Positions 61,991-64,000 of a stretch of DNA of 64,000 bases are shown here, piece after piece (position 1 is the first letter of the stretch; every line of letters begins with the position of its first letter). The stretch spans positions 62,001 through 126,000 of the forward strand of contig CAVPNY010000015.1 of NCBI GenBank assembly GCA_963706905.1, read 5' to 3'. The notes under the pieces are model-generated. The model was not told where the DNA came from and did not search any database. It worked only from the letters and a program-made list of their open reading frames with translations. Source of the stretch: CAVPNY01 sp963706905. Lineage in GTDB: Bacteria; Chloroflexota; Anaerolineae; Anaerolineales; UBA4823. A program made the position numbers and the translations under genes.

Positions 61991-62938
61991 CTATTGCGAA
62001 ATAGTCTCTCCGTACAGCTGGCGGTGCACGCTGCTGAGGGCACGGACTTGCTCGGCAGCATGGTAGGACGAGCGCACCAGCGGGGCGCTCTCCACCCATT
62101 TGAAGCCGATCTCACGGCCGTATTCTCTTAATTCCTTGAACTCCTCCAGCGTGTAATAGCGCTCGATGGGCAGGTGCTTCTTGCTGGGCTGCAGGTACTG
62201 GCCAACGGTCAGGATATCCACCCCCCAAGAACGCTGATCGCGCATGACTGCCTTCACCTCATCAATTGTCTCGCCCAGTCCGAGCATGATGCCAGACTTG
62301 GTCAGCACTTCCGGGTCGAGCCGTTTGGCATTGGTCAGCGTGGCCGCTGCCCATTCGTAGCGATCCTGTGGCTGGACTTTTTTGAACAGACGCGGCACGG
62401 TTTCTACGTTGTGGTTGAGGATTTCCGGGCGGGCGTCCATGACGATCTTGAGCGCTTCCAGACTGCCTTTGAAATCGGGGATGAGCACCTCGATCGAGCA
62501 GCCCGGGTGCAGCGCCCGGATACGGCGGATAACCATGGCGAAGATCGGCGCGCCGCCGTCTCCCCGGTCGTCGCGATTGACGCTGGTGATCACGGCATGT
62601 TTCAAGTCCATGGCCTTGACCGCTTGAGCGATGCGCTCCGGTTCCAGCCAGTCGAGTGGGGAGGGTTGGCCGCGTTTAATATCACAAAAGCCGCAGGAAC
62701 GGGTGCACACGTCGCCCATCATCAAGAAAGTGGCGGTGCCCGCGCCCCAGCATTCGCCCAGGTTGGGGCACATGGCCTCCTCGCACACGGTGTGCAGCTC
62801 TTTGCTGCGCATCAGATTATTCAGCCACTGGTAGGTCTCGCCGGAGGGGGCGCGTACCCGGATCCAGTCTGGCCGGCGGAGGGGTGTCGTATCTGTTTTC
62901 TGGGGGTCAATCCGATCGCGAGTAGGGGTGTGAGCCAA
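61991..62938 (-). CDS. lipA: Lipoyl synthase
   Basis: 315 residues, radical-SAM enzyme inserting two sulfurs into octanoyl groups. The radical-SAM cluster is CTRSCGFC (CxxxCxxC) and the auxiliary cluster is CEEAMCPNLGEC (C-x4-C-x5-C). VITSVNRDDRGDGGA and GLGETIDEV are family motifs; the terminal RSSYHAAE holds the conserved Ser that ligates the auxiliary cluster. Start is TTG 62938 with a weak AGGT upstream; the next in-frame Met would remove conserved sequence. Convergent with nuoN. Acts on 2-oxoacid dehydrogenases or glycine-cleavage H protein; no such genes are in the window. Confidence 0.94.
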   Translation of the reverse strand: MAHTPTRDRIDPQKTDTTPLRRPDWIRVRAPSGETYQWLNNLMRSKELHTVCEEAMCPNLGECWGAGTATFLMMGDVCTRSCGFCDIKRGQPSPLDWLEPERIAQAVKAMDLKHAVITSVNRDDRGDGGAPIFAMVIRRIRALHPGCSIEVLIPDFKGSLEALKIVMDARPEILNHNVETVPRLFKKVQPQDRYEWAAATLTNAKRLDPEVLTKSGIMLGLGETIDEVKAVMRDQRSWGVDILTVGQYLQPSKKHLPIERYYTLEEFKELREYGREIGFKWVESAPLVRSSYHAAEQVRALSSVHRQLYGETISQ

Positions 62939-63142
62939 TTGGTTACCTGTAATGGGTTGAGATCAGTTGCTGCACCGGTAGGGTAGCTTATGAACCTAAT
63001 TCTACCGTATTAATAATTCCCCAACCTTAAGGCCCGCTTAATCTGGCGTGAAATTAAACCCTCGATTTTTAGATCGAACAGGGAGACGAGAAGCTTTGTT
63101 GAATATGAGTTATTCCTTGATGAATTCGAGGCTGCATGGCAG

Positions 63143-64000
63143 TTATCGAGCTGCTCTTCGCACAAACACCCGCACGCCCTCAGCCCGCAGAACCTCCACG
63201 CGCGTGCCAGCTGGGATGGGCGCTTCCCCAGTCTCTGTTTCCGCGGTCCACAGCTCTCCTGCCATCTGGACCGTCCCGTTGGGGTTCAAATCACTGCGCG
63301 CCACCCCCACACGTCCAATCAGCGATTCATGTCCGGTGCGGATAGGCACTTTCTGGGCGCGGATGGCGAAGGTAACAGCAGCGAAGAAAATCGCAGCGGT
63401 GACGAGAGAAACGCCGATCACCAGGGGCACCGAAACGCGCTGGAACTGCGGTGTGCCTGGTGAATTAAATAGCACCAGCGCCCCGATGATCAAAGATCCA
63501 GTCCCGGCGGCGGTCAGCGCCCCGTGGGTAGGGGCTTTGATATCGACCACAAAGAGGACAAAGGCAATGATTATGAAGATAATCCCGAACCAGTTGACCG
63601 GCAGTACGCCGACGCCGTAAGCCGCCAGGGCAAGGCAGACTGCTCCGATGAAGCCTGCTACCCAGCCGCCCGGTGATGATAGCTCGATCAGGATCGCCTG
63701 CACTCCAATGGTCAGCAGGACAAAAACAATGTTGGGGTTGGTCAGAATGCCCAACAGGGATTCGATCCAGGTGGGTTCGAACTCATCGACCTGGGCGTTG
63801 CTAGTTTCCAGGGTAACCTCCCCGGTGTTGGTGGTTACCTGAAATCCGTCCAGCTGGCGCAGCAAGTCGGGTAGGTCAGTGGCGATGAAGTCTACCAGCC
63901 CTATGGCATAGGCTTCGCTGGCCGAGGCTGCTGAGGCTGATTCAATGGCGCTCTCGGCCAGGGCGACGGCTTCAGGGCCGCGGCGCTCTGCCAGGCCGCG
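63143..64000 (-). CDS. NfeD-family membrane protease, long form, 5' end beyond the window
   Basis: Open to the right edge in the minus frame. The first ~45 residues read from the edge (RGLAERRGPEAVALAESA, AYAIGLVDFIATDL) match the end of a ClpP-class Ser-protease domain. Then come three to four membrane helices (IESLLGILTNPNIVFVLLTIG, GWVAGFIGAVCLALAAYGVG, GIIFIIIAFVLFVVDIKAPTHG) and a soluble OB-fold (LIGRVGVARSDLNPNGTVQMAGELW). This matches long NfeD proteins, usually paired with a stomatin/SPFH gene outside the window. The catalytic Ser/Lys are outside the window. Confidence 0.85.
   Translation of the reverse strand, partial: RGLAERRGPEAVALAESAIESASAASASEAYAIGLVDFIATDLPDLLRQLDGFQVTTNTGEVTLETSNAQVDEFEPTWIESLLGILTNPNIVFVLLTIGVQAILIELSSPGGWVAGFIGAVCLALAAYGVGVLPVNWFGIIFIIIAFVLFVVDIKAPTHGALTAAGTGSLIIGALVLFNSPGTPQFQRVSVPLVIGVSLVTAAIFFAAVTFAIRAQKVPIRTGHESLIGRVGVARSDLNPNGTVQMAGELWTAETETGEAPIPAGTRVEVLRAEGVRVFVRRAAR

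Noticed and set aside
62174..62986. 270-codon open frame on the plus strand
   Set aside because: Antisense to lipA, which has all its cluster motifs; no family resemblance.
63048..63620. 190-codon plus-strand open frame
   Set aside because: Antisense to the NfeD-family gene; composition is that of a reverse-complement shadow.
1..64000. tRNA, rRNA, CRISPR array, insertion sequence or prophage
   Set aside because: No tRNA cloverleaf, repeat-spacer array, transposase or phage structural gene was seen in the gaps or coding regions.

Overview
The window looks like a piece of a Chloroflexota chromosome, most likely class Anaerolineae. This rests on inference from the gene content: a fused GlyRS alpha-beta synthetase, a Ser/Thr kinase with an extracellular jelly-roll-like tail, tandem zinc-ribbon membrane proteins, a complete 14-gene nuo operon and moderately high GC. 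No rRNA, tRNA, CRISPR array or insertion sequence was recognised. Identifications come from reading motifs and family resemblance; no database search was run.

Layout. 0-4.6 kb: 3' part of a giant cyclic beta-glucan synthase (GT84/GH94 type), cut by the window edge and carrying two frameshifts. 4.6-13.9 kb: small enzymes (CoA-binding protein, methyltransferase, phosphoribosyltransferase), a three-gene zinc-ribbon/membrane operon, a phospholipase-D-like lipoprotein, a HerA/DUF87-type ATPase and an isoprenylcysteine methyltransferase-like membrane protein. 13.9-18.6 kb: ComEC, whose C-terminal metallo-beta-lactamase domain has lost its metal-binding motifs, followed by two decayed copies of the comEC 3' tail that bracket single small genes (GNAT acetyltransferase, VOC protein), then a two-META-domain lipoprotein. 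18.7-22.7 kb: a protoglobin fused to two Rieske domains, convergent with a DUF4062/STAND/TPR protein. 22.9-26.1 kb: an ECF transporter operon (S, T, A, A'). 26-30.7 kb: a receiver-GAF-PAS-GGDEF-EAL protein and a Ser/Thr kinase on the minus strand. 30.9-34.7 kb: two tandem DHA3-type MFS exporters and a membrane-anchored DsbA-like protein. 34.8-41.4 kb: fused glycyl-tRNA synthetase, a MuiA-like protein, an unidentified protein and a DEDDh exonuclease. 41.5-47.1 kb: dnaG-rpoD macromolecular-synthesis operon with a coupled polytopic membrane protein. 47.1-61.9 kb: nuoABCDEFGHIJKLMN, a full NADH:quinone oxidoreductase with its own strong promoter and a bidirectional terminator. 61.9-64 kb: lipA and a long-form NfeD/ClpP-class protease, cut by the right edge.

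Two points stand out. First, at least fourteen single-base frameshifts interrupt nine otherwise well-conserved genes, including nuoF and nuoL. Many lie in short homopolymers, so assembly or sequencing indels are the likeliest cause; such genes are given here as single spanning CDSs. Second, the best candidate for new biology is the protoglobin-Rieske-Rieske fusion (18765-20069), which has the architecture expected of a haem protein carrying its own electron-transfer modules. The comEC-tail repeats with one-gene cargo are a second structural oddity. Several promoters have an extended -10 (TGnTATAAT) only 6-7 nt before the start codon and no Shine-Dalgarno, which suggests leaderless mRNAs.
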